A DNA stretch of 64,000 nt from Chryseobacterium taiwanense. Lineage in GTDB: Bacteria > Bacteroidota > Bacteroidia > Flavobacteriales > Weeksellaceae. Shown in pieces: positions 31,969 through 39,704 of this stretch. The position numbers and the translations under genes are program-made. Under the pieces are notes generated by a model. The model was not told the origin of the DNA. It worked only from the letters and a program-made list of their open reading frames with translations, and made no database searches. Each line of letters begins with the position of its first letter. Positions within the stretch are counted from its first letter, which is position 1. The stretch spans positions 124,001-188,000 of the forward strand of contig NZ_JWTA01000015.1 of the NCBI RefSeq assembly GCF_000813825.1, in the 5' to 3' direction.

Positions 31969-32430
31969 TTAATCCTCGTCTACCTCAATATCATCTTGTT
32001 TAAATTCACATTTAAGTCTGAAAGGCAGCGGAGTATCCGAACCGGTATAAAAATCATCAATCGTTCCTTTCCAGATAACCTGAAGTTCCCCTTCTTCATT
32101 TTTTTCGAACAGAAGTTCATTATCATAGATAAATGCTTCTTCATCGTCAAAAAGATCTACTTCGGTGTAGCTATCTTCATCCGAATCATTGATTTGAATC
32201 GTTTTCCCTTCTATTTCCGCAGATTCAATAGGAAAATCGAAAACTTCAAGCGAGAGCTGTGGAAAATTGTACTGTAGAGAATCATCGTCAACATGATCCA
32301 AACTGTCATCCGTAATAACTTCAACCTCTAAAAAATGTTGCTGGTTGCTATAGACCGCTTTGCAATAAGTGTTTCTGATATTGTATTTTAGCGTTTCGTC
32401 CGGATGGTAAATTTTTAAAATCCCTTTCAT
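31969..32430 (-). CDS. Hypothetical acidic protein, 153 residues
   Basis: A strongly acidic soluble protein with runs of Asp/Glu (DDSLDHVDDDSLQ, NDSDEDSYTEVDLFDDEEAF, DDIEVDED) and alternating strands. No signal peptide, membrane segment or recognised family. The acidity suggests a cytoplasmic binding protein for a basic or cationic partner, but this is speculative. It is divergent from the DUF885 peptidase gene, with about 170 bases between the starts. It is separated from exbB by a gap of about 180 bases with a promoter-like box. Confidence 0.7.
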   Translation of the reverse strand: MKGILKIYHPDETLKYNIRNTYCKAVYSNQQHFLEVEVITDDSLDHVDDDSLQYNFPQLSLEVFDFPIESAEIEGKTIQINDSDEDSYTEVDLFDDEEAFIYDNELLFEKNEEGELQVIWKGTIDDFYTGSDTPLPFRLKCEFKQDDIEVDED

Positions 32431-32571
32431 TATTTCTTAAAAAAAGAACTGTAATAGTATGATTGTTAAACGTTTTCAGCAAAGATAAAAAATAGATTGA
32501 ATGTGAAAAATATTTTGAAAAATATTTTTGCAAAATCCACCCTTAAAATATCTGTTTTTGTTAATATTAAT

Positions 32572-32579
32572 TACTTTTG
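32572..32579 (+). promoter_or_regulatory. Putative -7 box upstream of the DUF885 gene
   Basis: TACTTTTG matches TAnnTTTG 19 bases upstream of ATG 32599. It lies inside the longer open frame, which supports the internal start. Confidence 0.4.
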
Positions 32580-32598
32580 TTTCTCAAAGATTCCGAAA

Positions 32599-34395
32599 AT
32601 GAAAAATATTCTATTAAAAAGCATCGTTGGTCTGGGATTACTCATGAGTGTCGCTTCTTGTAAGAAGTCTGATTCACCTCTAACGAAGGTAACTCCCAGT
32701 AACTTAGATTCTATCGCATCGAACTATTACGAACAATATCTGAAACTTTATCCTCTTGAGGCTACTTCACAGGGTGATCTCAGATACAACGACCAATTGC
32801 CGATCAATATAGATAAAGATTTTATTTCGGGGGAAGTTTCTTTTTACAATTCAGTGCAGAAACAATTGGAAAATGTTGATTATAAGAATCTTTCTGATGA
32901 AGACAAAGTTGTATACGATGTACTGGATTTCATGTTGAAAGACAGAATTGAAGGCTATGCCTATCATCCTGAGTACATTCCGTTTACACAATTTGGGGGA
33001 TTGCCTTTAAGTTTTCCTCTTTATGGAAGCGGACAGGGAAGCCAGCCTTTCAAAACAGAAAAAGATTACAGCGCCTGGCTAAAAAGAATGGAAAAGTTTC
33101 CGGAGTGGATGAATGCCGCTACAGATAATTTCCGTGAAGGAATTAATAATAAAATCGTACTTCCCAAAAAACTGGTGGTTAAAATGATCCCTCAAATGAG
33201 AGCGGAAGAAATCATTACGCCGGATTTAGACAAAAATATATTTTACGGACCGATCAAAAATTTCCCGAAAGACTTTTCTAAGGCTCAAAAAGAGAAGTTT
33301 TCAGAACTTTATAAAGAAACGATTCTCAAAAAAATCATTCCTGCCTATGCAAAAATGGGTGATTTCTTAGAAAAAGAATATCTTCCGAAAGCCAGAGAAA
33401 CCGACGGATACAACAGCTTACCCAACGGAAAGGAAATCTATCAGTACTATGCAAAAAGTTGGACAACTACTAATAAATCACCTGAAGAAATCAACAAAAT
33501 AGGTCTTCAGCAAGTTGCCATGCTTCGCGCGGAGATGGAAAAGGTAAAACAACAGGTTGGTTTCACCGGTTCGTTGGAAGAATTCATCAATTTCGTGAAA
33601 ACAGATCCTAAAGCAATGCCTTATAAGACTTCAAAAGAAGTATTGGCAGCATTCAATGGAATTTTAACGAAAATTACTCCGAAACTGAAAACGATGTTCT
33701 CAGTAACTCCAAAGACCGGTTTTGAAATCAGACAGACAGAAAAATTCAGAGAAGCCAGTGCAAGTGCAGAATATATCCAGGGAACTCCAGATGGAAAAAG
33801 ACCGGGAATTTTCTATGTTCCGCTTCCCGATCCTTCAAAATTCAATGTAACTTCAGGAATGGAATCTCTTTTCTTACACGAAGCTATTCCGGGACACCAT
33901 TATCAGGTTTCTTTGCAGCAGGAAAATACCAAACTTCCTAAATTCATGAGATTCGGATGGTTTGGAGCCTATGGTGAAGGATGGGCGCATTATTGTGAAA
34001 CTTTAGGCCCTGAATTCGGGTTGTATACAGATCCTTACCAGAAAATGGGCTATCTGAGCGACCAAATGTTAAGAGCCGTGAGATTGGTTGTAGACACTGG
34101 TTTACACACAGGAAAAATGACAAGAGAAGAAGCTATTAAATATTTCCTGAGCAATATTTCTTATGATGAAGCGGGTGCAACTGCCGAAGTTGAGCGATAT
34201 ATGGCAATGCCGGGACAAGCTTTAGGATATAAAATCGGTTCTTTGAGAATCCGCGAACTAAGAGAGAAATATCAAAAGGAATTGGGGACAAAATTCAATT
34301 TGGCAAGCTTCCATGATGAAGTACTGAGCCAAGGATGCCTTCCGTTGGACGTTTTAAATAGAAAAATGGAACTTTGGGCTAAAAAGCAGAAGTAA
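32599..34395 (+). CDS. DUF885 lipoprotein, probable metallopeptidase
   Basis: A 598-residue protein. From ATG 32599 the N-terminus MKNILLKSIVGLGLLMSVASC gives a lipobox VASC (Cys21). The mature part is a DUF885 domain, the large helical family related to M3-like metallopeptidases: FLHEAIPGHHYQVS carries the HExxxGHH zinc-binding pattern (about residue 428), followed by GAYGEGWAHYCETLG with the third-ligand Glu region and ISYDEAGATAEVERYMAMPGQALGYKIG. It probably degrades peptides in the periplasm; specificity is unknown. The start at 32497 would remove the signal from the N-terminus and cross a promoter-like box. Confidence 0.88.
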   Translation: MKNILLKSIVGLGLLMSVASCKKSDSPLTKVTPSNLDSIASNYYEQYLKLYPLEATSQGDLRYNDQLPINIDKDFISGEVSFYNSVQKQLENVDYKNLSDEDKVVYDVLDFMLKDRIEGYAYHPEYIPFTQFGGLPLSFPLYGSGQGSQPFKTEKDYSAWLKRMEKFPEWMNAATDNFREGINNKIVLPKKLVVKMIPQMRAEEIITPDLDKNIFYGPIKNFPKDFSKAQKEKFSELYKETILKKIIPAYAKMGDFLEKEYLPKARETDGYNSLPNGKEIYQYYAKSWTTTNKSPEEINKIGLQQVAMLRAEMEKVKQQVGFTGSLEEFINFVKTDPKAMPYKTSKEVLAAFNGILTKITPKLKTMFSVTPKTGFEIRQTEKFREASASAEYIQGTPDGKRPGIFYVPLPDPSKFNVTSGMESLFLHEAIPGHHYQVSLQQENTKLPKFMRFGWFGAYGEGWAHYCETLGPEFGLYTDPYQKMGYLSDQMLRAVRLVVDTGLHTGKMTREEAIKYFLSNISYDEAGATAEVERYMAMPGQALGYKIGSLRIRELREKYQKELGTKFNLASFHDEVLSQGCLPLDVLNRKMELWAKKQK

Positions 34396-34412
34396 TTCCT
34401 CACTAAAATAGT

Positions 34413-34440
34413 AAAGTCACAAATTAATTTTTGTGGCTTT
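34413..34440 (+). terminator. Terminator after the DUF885 gene
   Basis: An 11-bp stem (34413-34423 with 34430-34440, one G-T pair) followed by ttttttg. Confidence 0.8.
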
Positions 34441-34446
34441 TTTGTT

Positions 34447-34454
34447 TAGATTTG
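34447..34454 (+). promoter_or_regulatory. Putative -7 box upstream of the lipoprotein gene
   Basis: TAGATTTG matches TAnnTTTG only 13 bases before ATG 34468, implying a very short leader. It lies immediately after the preceding terminator. Confidence 0.4.
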
Positions 34455-34467
34455 TTGAAACTAAATC

Positions 34468-35058
34468 ATGAAGAGAACTTTAAATTTTTCATTTGTATTC
34501 ATCTTTTGCTTATTCATTTTAAGTTGTAAAAAGGAGGCAAAAGCAGAATGGGCTTTTGAGAAATTTAGCGTTGATAAAGATCTTCCTAAAAACAATAACA
34601 TAAAGCTTCTATCAAAATATCCTGAACTTCATTTATTTAAAAGTGAGAAATTAGAAAGCTCAACAAGGACAGCCAATATCGTTCAGGAAGACGGATTCTA
34701 TATAAGATGTTACACAGAAAAAGAATACAGATTTTTTCAATTCAACGATTATAAATGCAAAGCAGAATACAAAGGAGATACCATCAATATTTGGCTTAAT
34801 AATTACAATGGATATTTTGGAAATGGAGTTTTGGTGAAAGTGTTTAATCACCAGTTTTTAATTAAAGATATTGACCCGAAAGCGTTGAAGGATGAAATTA
34901 AATTTATTGAAACTCATCTCAATTCTCAGAAGCTGATTCTCAATAAAGCCATATTTCGGAAGAATGACAGTATTTATGGATTTATAGATTATAATGCGAG
35001 TCTGGATTCATTAGTTACAAAAAATTTTAGAGGATATTTTAAAACAATTATTAAATAG
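34468..35058 (+). CDS. Lipoprotein, unknown function
   Basis: A 196-residue lipoprotein: MKRTLNFSFVFIFCLFILSC has a lipobox ILSC with Cys20, then KKEAKAE. The mature part is a mixed alpha/beta domain (YFGNGVLVKVFNHQFLIKD) without a recognised family. It ends 4 bases before the DinB gene and probably shares its transcript. Its own promoter is suggested by the box at 34447. Confidence 0.7.
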   Translation: MKRTLNFSFVFIFCLFILSCKKEAKAEWAFEKFSVDKDLPKNNNIKLLSKYPELHLFKSEKLESSTRTANIVQEDGFYIRCYTEKEYRFFQFNDYKCKAEYKGDTINIWLNNYNGYFGNGVLVKVFNHQFLIKDIDPKALKDEIKFIETHLNSQKLILNKAIFRKNDSIYGFIDYNASLDSLVTKNFRGYFKTIIK

Positions 35059-35062
35059 AAAA

Positions 35063-35509
35063 ATGATAACAGAAAGTCTGCAATCACTTTATACAAGAGA
35101 TTTAAATAAACTAAAAACAGAAATTGAGTCCTATCAAAACGAAGAAACAATCTGGAAAATTGATAAAAACATTTTAAATTCTGCCGGAAACTTATGCCTT
35201 CATTTGGTTGGAAACCTTAATCATTTTATTGGGGCACAGCTTGGAAGTTCAGACTACATCAGAAACCGTGAACTTGAATTTTCATTAAAGGATGTTCCAA
35301 GAAATGAGCTTATTGAAAAAGTTGAAAGAACATTGGAAATCGTGGTTTCAACACTTGATAAATTGACTTCGGAAGATATGGAGAAAGAATATCCTCTTGA
35401 AGCATTGGGATACAAAATGACAACTGAATATTTCCTGATCCATCTATTCGGTCATTTGAGCTATCATTTGGGGCAGATTAATTATCATAGAAGATTGTTG
35501 GATATTTAA
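35063..35509 (+). CDS. DinB-family four-helix protein
   Basis: A 148-residue soluble protein with the DinB/DUF1572-like four-helix bundle. The likely metal triad is spread over helices: His in NLNHFIGAQLG (about residue 54), and two His in FGHLSYHLGQINYHRRLL near the C-terminus. Bacterial DinB-like proteins include thiol-dependent transferases and related metal-bound folds; activity here is unknown. It is the second gene of a pair with the upstream lipoprotein. Confidence 0.75.
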   Translation: MITESLQSLYTRDLNKLKTEIESYQNEETIWKIDKNILNSAGNLCLHLVGNLNHFIGAQLGSSDYIRNRELEFSLKDVPRNELIEKVERTLEIVVSTLDKLTSEDMEKEYPLEALGYKMTTEYFLIHLFGHLSYHLGQINYHRRLLDI

Positions 35510-35512
35510 TGT

Positions 35513-35580
35513 AACCACCCCGTCAAAAATTCTTTGAATTTTCGCCACCCCTCCAAAGGAGGGGAATGTTGTGGCGGTCA
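35513..35580. repeat. Intergenic palindromic element, ccacccc type
   Basis: A compact element between the DinB and nth stops. It has two nested stems (caaaaattc/gaattttcg near 35524-35544 and cccctcc/ggagggg near 35549-35564), with direct repeats of ccacccc around the first. It resembles repeats widespread in Chryseobacterium-type genomes and may also end both converging transcripts. Confidence 0.65.
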
Positions 35581-35582
35581 AT

Positions 35583-36203
35583 TTATTTTTCAAACATCAT
35601 TTTCGTAAGGAAATCCTTCTCTCCTTTTCCTCTCGCCGGAGAATATTCTCTTCCGTAAAAAATAATCTGAAGGTGTAATTTATTCCATACTTCTTCTTTC
35701 CAGATATTTTTGGCATCTTTTTCCGTTTCTACAACGTTTTTTCCGGAAGTGAGCTTCCACTGCGTCATCAATCTGTGAATGTGCGTATCGACCGGAAAAG
35801 CAGGAAAATTGAAGGCCTGACTCATTACCACCGAAGCCGTTTTATGACCGACCCCGGGAAGAGCCTCTAATTCTTCATATGTTTGAGGAACTACTCCATT
35901 GTGTCTTTCTAAGAGAAGTTCTGCCATTCTTTTCAGGTTTTTGGCTTTTGTATTCGCTAATCCTATTTCTTTGATCAGTTCTTTGATTTCAAATACTTCT
36001 AGTTTTGCCATTCGTTGTGGCGTTCCCGCTACCGCAAAAAGATCGGGAGTTACCTGATTTACTTTTTTATCTGTCGTTTGTGCAGACAATGCTACAGCAA
36101 CCATTAAAGTATAAGGATCGGTATGATCCAACGGAATAGGAACGACTGGATATAGTTTTTCTAATTCTATCTGAACAAGTTCGGCTCTTTGCTTTTTTGT
36201 CAT
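35583..36203 (-). CDS. nth: Endonuclease III homologue, no Fe-S ligand set
   Basis: A 206-residue DNA glycosylase/AP lyase of base-excision repair, which removes oxidised pyrimidines. The helix-hairpin-helix and catalytic motifs are present: ALSAQTTDKKVNQVTPDLF, LPGVGHKTASVV with the catalytic Lys, and FPVDTHIHRLMTQW with the catalytic Asp. The C-terminus reads GREYSPARGKGEKDFLTKMMFEK without the four cysteines that bind the [4Fe-4S] cluster in Escherichia coli Nth. The corresponding region in flavobacterial homologues also tends to be cysteine-free. It is divergent from bcp. Confidence 0.92.
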   Translation of the reverse strand: MTKKQRAELVQIELEKLYPVVPIPLDHTDPYTLMVAVALSAQTTDKKVNQVTPDLFAVAGTPQRMAKLEVFEIKELIKEIGLANTKAKNLKRMAELLLERHNGVVPQTYEELEALPGVGHKTASVVMSQAFNFPAFPVDTHIHRLMTQWKLTSGKNVVETEKDAKNIWKEEVWNKLHLQIIFYGREYSPARGKGEKDFLTKMMFEK

Positions 36204-36236
36204 TTAACTATTAAATTTGAACAAAATTAAATCATT

Positions 36237-36686
36237 ATGCTGAAAGTTGGAGATAAACTACCACAATTTGAAGGAACAAATCAGAATGGAGAAACGGTAA
36301 CCTCTGAAAAATTAATCGGAAAAAAACTTGTAGTTTTCTTTTATCCAAAGGCAATGACTCCAGGCTGTACAGCAGAAGCCTGTAACCTCAGCGAAAACTA
36401 TGAATATTTACAAAAGCAAGGCTTTCAAGTATTGGGTATTTCTGCAGACTCCGTAGCGAAACAAAAGAAGTTTCATGAAAAATATAATTTCGCTTATGAT
36501 TTAATTGCTGATGAAAATCGTGATATCATCGAAAAATTCGGTGTTTGGCAACTTAAAAAATTCATGGGAAGAGAATTTATGGGAATTGTTCGCACCACTT
36601 TTATTTTTGATGAAAATGGAATCTGCACCGAGGTTATTGAAAAAGTAAAAACCAAAGAACACGCTTCACAGATTTTGAAAGGATAG
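36237..36686 (+). CDS. bcp: Thioredoxin-dependent peroxiredoxin Bcp
   Basis: A 149-residue atypical 2-Cys/1-Cys peroxiredoxin that reduces hydroperoxides using thioredoxin. Seen is FFYPKAMTPGCTAEACNLSENY, with the peroxidatic Cys in PGCTAEAC and a second Cys five residues on, the usual Bcp spacing, followed by GISADSVAKQKKFHEKYNF and the RTTFIFDENG strand. The family's Thr/Cys triad with the downstream Arg in VRTTF is present. It is divergent from nth with a 33-base spacer. Confidence 0.93.
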   Translation: MLKVGDKLPQFEGTNQNGETVTSEKLIGKKLVVFFYPKAMTPGCTAEACNLSENYEYLQKQGFQVLGISADSVAKQKKFHEKYNFAYDLIADENRDIIEKFGVWQLKKFMGREFMGIVRTTFIFDENGICTEVIEKVKTKEHASQILKG

Positions 36687-36718
36687 TTATTTCGTTTCTT
36701 TCATTATTAAAAAAAATA

Positions 36719-36793
36719 ACCATTAAGGAATTAAGAAAATTAAGGAAAAATCAATGATACTTTCATTGCATCTCATCTTAATTCCTTAATGGT
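36719..36793 (-). terminator. Long inverted repeat, terminator for the GNAT operon
   Basis: Perfect 17-base arms (36719-36735, 36777-36793) around a loop containing a further partial copy (ttaagg). On the minus strand it is followed by a long T run (plus-strand A tract 36709-36717). It may also be a dispersed palindromic repeat. Confidence 0.65.
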
Positions 36794-36818
36794 AAAAAAT
36801 AAAACTGAATAGTATTCG

Positions 36819-37361
36819 TTATTCAGTTTCGTAATACCTCAACTCCTCATCTTCCCCCGGAAGAGTTACATGTTTCTTGAATTTTAAGCCTAATTTTTCG
36901 ATTAATTTCTGAGAAGAAAAATTCTCTTTTGCAGTAATGGCAGAAAGCTTTTTAAGCCCAAAATCATCCATTCCGATAGATTTTACTTTTAAAGCACCTT
37001 CATAAGCGTATCCTTTGCCTTCATATTCGTCTAAAAGAGAAAAGCCAATATCTACAATATCTAATCCGTCACGTTCGAAAATTCCTACCCCTCCTATTTT
37101 GTGGTTCCCCTCTTTTGTTATGAGCAAATAATTTCCAAAACCAAGTTTTTCAAACTGAGGAAGAAACTTATTTCTGATATACTCTTCTGCATCGGAAACC
37201 GTTTTTATATTTCGATCTCCAATGAACTGAATAAACTTAGGTCTGTTATAAAGATCAAGAATAAACGCTCCATCATCCAAAGACATGGGACGAATGATTA
37301 ATCGCTCTGTTTCGTAGATATTATCTGCGTTTTGTGGAGGAGTTTGATTTTTTAGGCTCAT
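36819..37361 (-). CDS. GNAT-family N-acetyltransferase
   Basis: A 180-residue GCN5-related acetyltransferase of the RimJ/RimL-type subgroup. Seen are TERLIIRPMSLDD (about residues 17-29), the acceptor-loop region and the acetyl-CoA-binding DEYEGKGYAYEGALKV, followed by KLSAITAKENFSSQKLIEKLGL, a conserved C-terminal helix-strand. Substrate is unknown. Its 5' end overlaps the 3' end of the upstream gene by 41 bases in another frame; both reading frames look real. It is the last gene of the tolC-sprT-manC unit. Confidence 0.85.
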   Translation of the reverse strand: MSLKNQTPPQNADNIYETERLIIRPMSLDDGAFILDLYNRPKFIQFIGDRNIKTVSDAEEYIRNKFLPQFEKLGFGNYLLITKEGNHKIGGVGIFERDGLDIVDIGFSLLDEYEGKGYAYEGALKVKSIGMDDFGLKKLSAITAKENFSSQKLIEKLGLKFKKHVTLPGEDEELRYYETE

Positions 37362-37992
37362 CTTTTGGGGTTTCTTTTTTCTCTATTTTTAAAAGCCTCG
37401 GATTGTTGGTACATTTCTTATTATAAAGCTCTATATAGGTTCCATCGTCTTTTGTATTTGTAATTTCACCCTTAGCTTTACTCACCGTTATATTAAAATG
37501 CTTTTTTTGATAAGGACATTCTTTTGAAGTAAGCTTTCCTACCTCCAGATAATAATTAGCATTATCTTCTGAGTAATTTCCTGCTAAATCATTAAATTCT
37601 TCATCTACAAAGTATCCTTCAGCAGTAAGCATGATGGCCGCTTCTTCTACGTTATCAATTTTACCTATAAATTTTTTAACTGCAGGAAGATCGGTTATAT
37701 ATTCAATCTTTCCGCCTGAAGAAGAAACGATATAAAAGAACCCGTTTTCATCAGGAAACAGATTAAATCCTGAAGTTTGTGGGGTATAATCTTTTTTAGT
37801 TCCTACAGTCTTTACTTCCTGATTCTTGCCATAACTGCTATGAACCAAAATCCAGAAATCTGTTTTCTGATTAGGAATAATACCCTGTAGAATATTAGAG
37901 TAGCCTGTAAAGTGTTTTTTCTCCTGAGAATAAGCGGTTATTCCCAAAAATAATAAAGAAAAGAGTCCAAATTTTAAAATTACTTTTATCAT
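37321..37992 (-). CDS. Secreted protein, unknown function
   Basis: A 223-residue protein from ATG 37990-37992, giving a signal peptide MIKVILKFGLFSLLFLGITAYSQ that would be buried if the earlier ATG were used. The mature part is a beta-rich domain with recurring YFVDEEFND-type turns and a Lys-rich tail ending KKSNSSTKRR. No family is recognised. It sits 35 bases after manC and overlaps the GNAT gene by 41 bases. Given the adjacent manC and transport gene tolC it may belong to the same envelope programme, but this is inference. Confidence 0.6.
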   Translation of the reverse strand: MIKVILKFGLFSLLFLGITAYSQEKKHFTGYSNILQGIIPNQKTDFWILVHSSYGKNQEVKTVGTKKDYTPQTSGFNLFPDENGFFYIVSSSGGKIEYITDLPAVKKFIGKIDNVEEAAIMLTAEGYFVDEEFNDLAGNYSEDNANYYLEVGKLTSKECPYQKKHFNITVSKAKGEITNTKDDGTYIELYNKKCTNNPRLLKIEKKETPKDEPKKSNSSTKRR

Positions 37993-38027
37993 AGCTAAAA
38001 TAAGAGACATAAAGCATGCCATTTTAA

Positions 38028-39107
38028 TTACATAAAGCGCTCTCCTTTTTTGAAGTTTTTAAGATCTAAAACATAATCTTTTATCAACTGATCATGATCT
38101 CTGGGACAAATAAGAAGTACTTTATCTGTATCTACAACGATATAATCTTTTAATCCGTCTATCACCACCATTTTATTATTTTTAGTGTGAATGATGTTTC
38201 CTTCCGCATTATACGTTAAAAGATGTTTCTGATTTACCGAGTTTTGGTTTTTATCTTTCTCTGTATTTTCATAAACTGAAGTCCAGGTTCCCAAATCGCT
38301 CCATCCCAGATATGCAGGAATTACGTAAACATTCTTTGCTTTTTCCAGAATCCCGTTATCGATAGATATTTTCTGAACTTTTGGATAAATAAGTTCTATA
38401 CAGCTCTGCTCATTGCCTGCATTATAATCGCATGCCATAAAGTGCTGTGTCATATCCGGAAGATACGTTTCGAACGCATTATGAATGCTTTTAATATTCC
38501 AAATAAATATCCCTGCATTCCAAAGGAAGTCTCCACTATCCAAAAAGCTTTGTGCTATTTCTAAAATAGGCTTTTCAGTAAACGTTTTTACTTTGAAATA
38601 CTCCGCGTTTTTCTTTTCTACAAACTGAATATAACCATATCCCGTATCCGGTCTTGTTGGCGTAATTCCTAAGGTTACCAAATACTCGTTTTCAGATGCC
38701 AAATTAAAAGCCAATTCTAATTTTTGTAAAAAGACATCCTCTTTAAGAATTAAATGATCGGCTGGCAAAACAACCATCGTCGCATTCGGATTTTTTTCAG
38801 CTATTTTATTAGCCATATACAGATTGCAGGCCGCCGTATTTTTCATCAATGGCTCTCCCACAATATTCTCTTCCGGAATCTCCGGCAATTGCTGATGAGA
38901 CACCCCTACATATTCCTTATTTGTAATTACAAATATATTCTCTGAAGGAATTATTTTACTGATTCTGTCATACGTCTGCTGAATCATCGTTCTTCCCGTT
39001 CCCAAAATATCCTGAAACTGTTTCGGGAATTTTTGTGTACTTAAAGGCCAAAATCGGCTTCCAATTCCACCGGCCATTATTACACAGTATTTATCTGACT
39101 GTAACAT
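38028..39107 (-). CDS. manC: Mannose-1-phosphate guanylyltransferase
   Basis: A 359-residue GDP-mannose pyrophosphorylase that joins GTP and mannose-1-phosphate. The nucleotidyltransferase motif YCVIMAGGIGSRFWPLSTQKFPKQF (about residues 7-31) and the later SGDFLWNAGIFIW and WSDLGTW motifs are diagnostic. No fused isomerase domain is present. The start is placed at ATG 39105-39107; an ATG at 39117-39119 adds only four residues and overlaps sprT by 10 bases. It supplies GDP-mannose for polysaccharides or lipopolysaccharide. Confidence 0.92.
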   Translation of the reverse strand: MLQSDKYCVIMAGGIGSRFWPLSTQKFPKQFQDILGTGRTMIQQTYDRISKIIPSENIFVITNKEYVGVSHQQLPEIPEENIVGEPLMKNTAACNLYMANKIAEKNPNATMVVLPADHLILKEDVFLQKLELAFNLASENEYLVTLGITPTRPDTGYGYIQFVEKKNAEYFKVKTFTEKPILEIAQSFLDSGDFLWNAGIFIWNIKSIHNAFETYLPDMTQHFMACDYNAGNEQSCIELIYPKVQKISIDNGILEKAKNVYVIPAYLGWSDLGTWTSVYENTEKDKNQNSVNQKHLLTYNAEGNIIHTKNNKMVVIDGLKDYIVVDTDKVLLICPRDHDQLIKDYVLDLKNFKKGERFM

Positions 39108-39109
39108 GT

Positions 39110-39703
39110 TTACATACATTTTTCTACCCTAGCCAACGGTTTGAAAGAGTACTTCCTTCCGGTAACCAGATTCTTACAAAGATAGTTTTTTTTAATAAGT
39201 CCTTCCTGCAGATATTTTTGATTTTGATAAACAAAAAATCCTCCGGTCTCTATTTCTTCGATATAGCAAGAATTATCATCTGCCGAATTCCCTGAATGAA
39301 AAAACTTTACCAGATCCGGACTTGCCATAAAATTGGCTTTGGGAGATTTTGAAAACTTAATTATAATAGGTTTTAATTCATCTTCATACACCTCAACGCT
39401 TTCCAAAAGCATTTCTCTGAACGTATGTTTCCATTCGTTTCCGTGAGGCGATATCCTTCTTCCATACTTCTCAAAAGCAATAAGATGTGCCAACTCATGA
39501 GTCAGCACAAAGAAAAAAAGTTGTGGAGATAATGTCGAATTTATTGTTATTTCATGGGATTTATCCGGTAATTTCCTATAGTCTCCCAATTTTGAACTTC
39601 GGTCTCTGGTAATTTTTATATGAATATAATAATCAGAGAACCATTTCTTCAAATATGCAAGTGTATTTTGAGGTAAATATTTTTCTAATGACTGAATTGA
39701 CAT
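39110..39703 (-). CDS. SprT-like domain protein
   Basis: A 197-residue protein with a SprT-type metallopeptidase-like domain: FFVLTHELAHLIAFEKYG carries HELAH (about residue 73) and PHGNEWKHTFREML the downstream third-ligand histidine region. The C-terminal 70 residues contain a small Cys pair (CYIEEIE and YLCKNLV) that may form a beta hairpin. SprT-like proteins include the DNA-protein-crosslink protease Spartan; whether this one is active is unknown. It sits between tolC (2-base gap) and manC (overlap or 2-base gap). Confidence 0.85.
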   Translation of the reverse strand: MSIQSLEKYLPQNTLAYLKKWFSDYYIHIKITRDRSSKLGDYRKLPDKSHEITINSTLSPQLFFFVLTHELAHLIAFEKYGRRISPHGNEWKHTFREMLLESVEVYEDELKPIIIKFSKSPKANFMASPDLVKFFHSGNSADDNSCYIEEIETGGFFVYQNQKYLQEGLIKKNYLCKNLVTGRKYSFKPLARVEKCM

Positions 39704-39704
39704 T

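Noticed and set aside
32497..32598. Upstream start of the DUF885 protein
   Set aside because: A promoter-like box lies inside this segment and the lipoprotein signal begins at the internal ATG.
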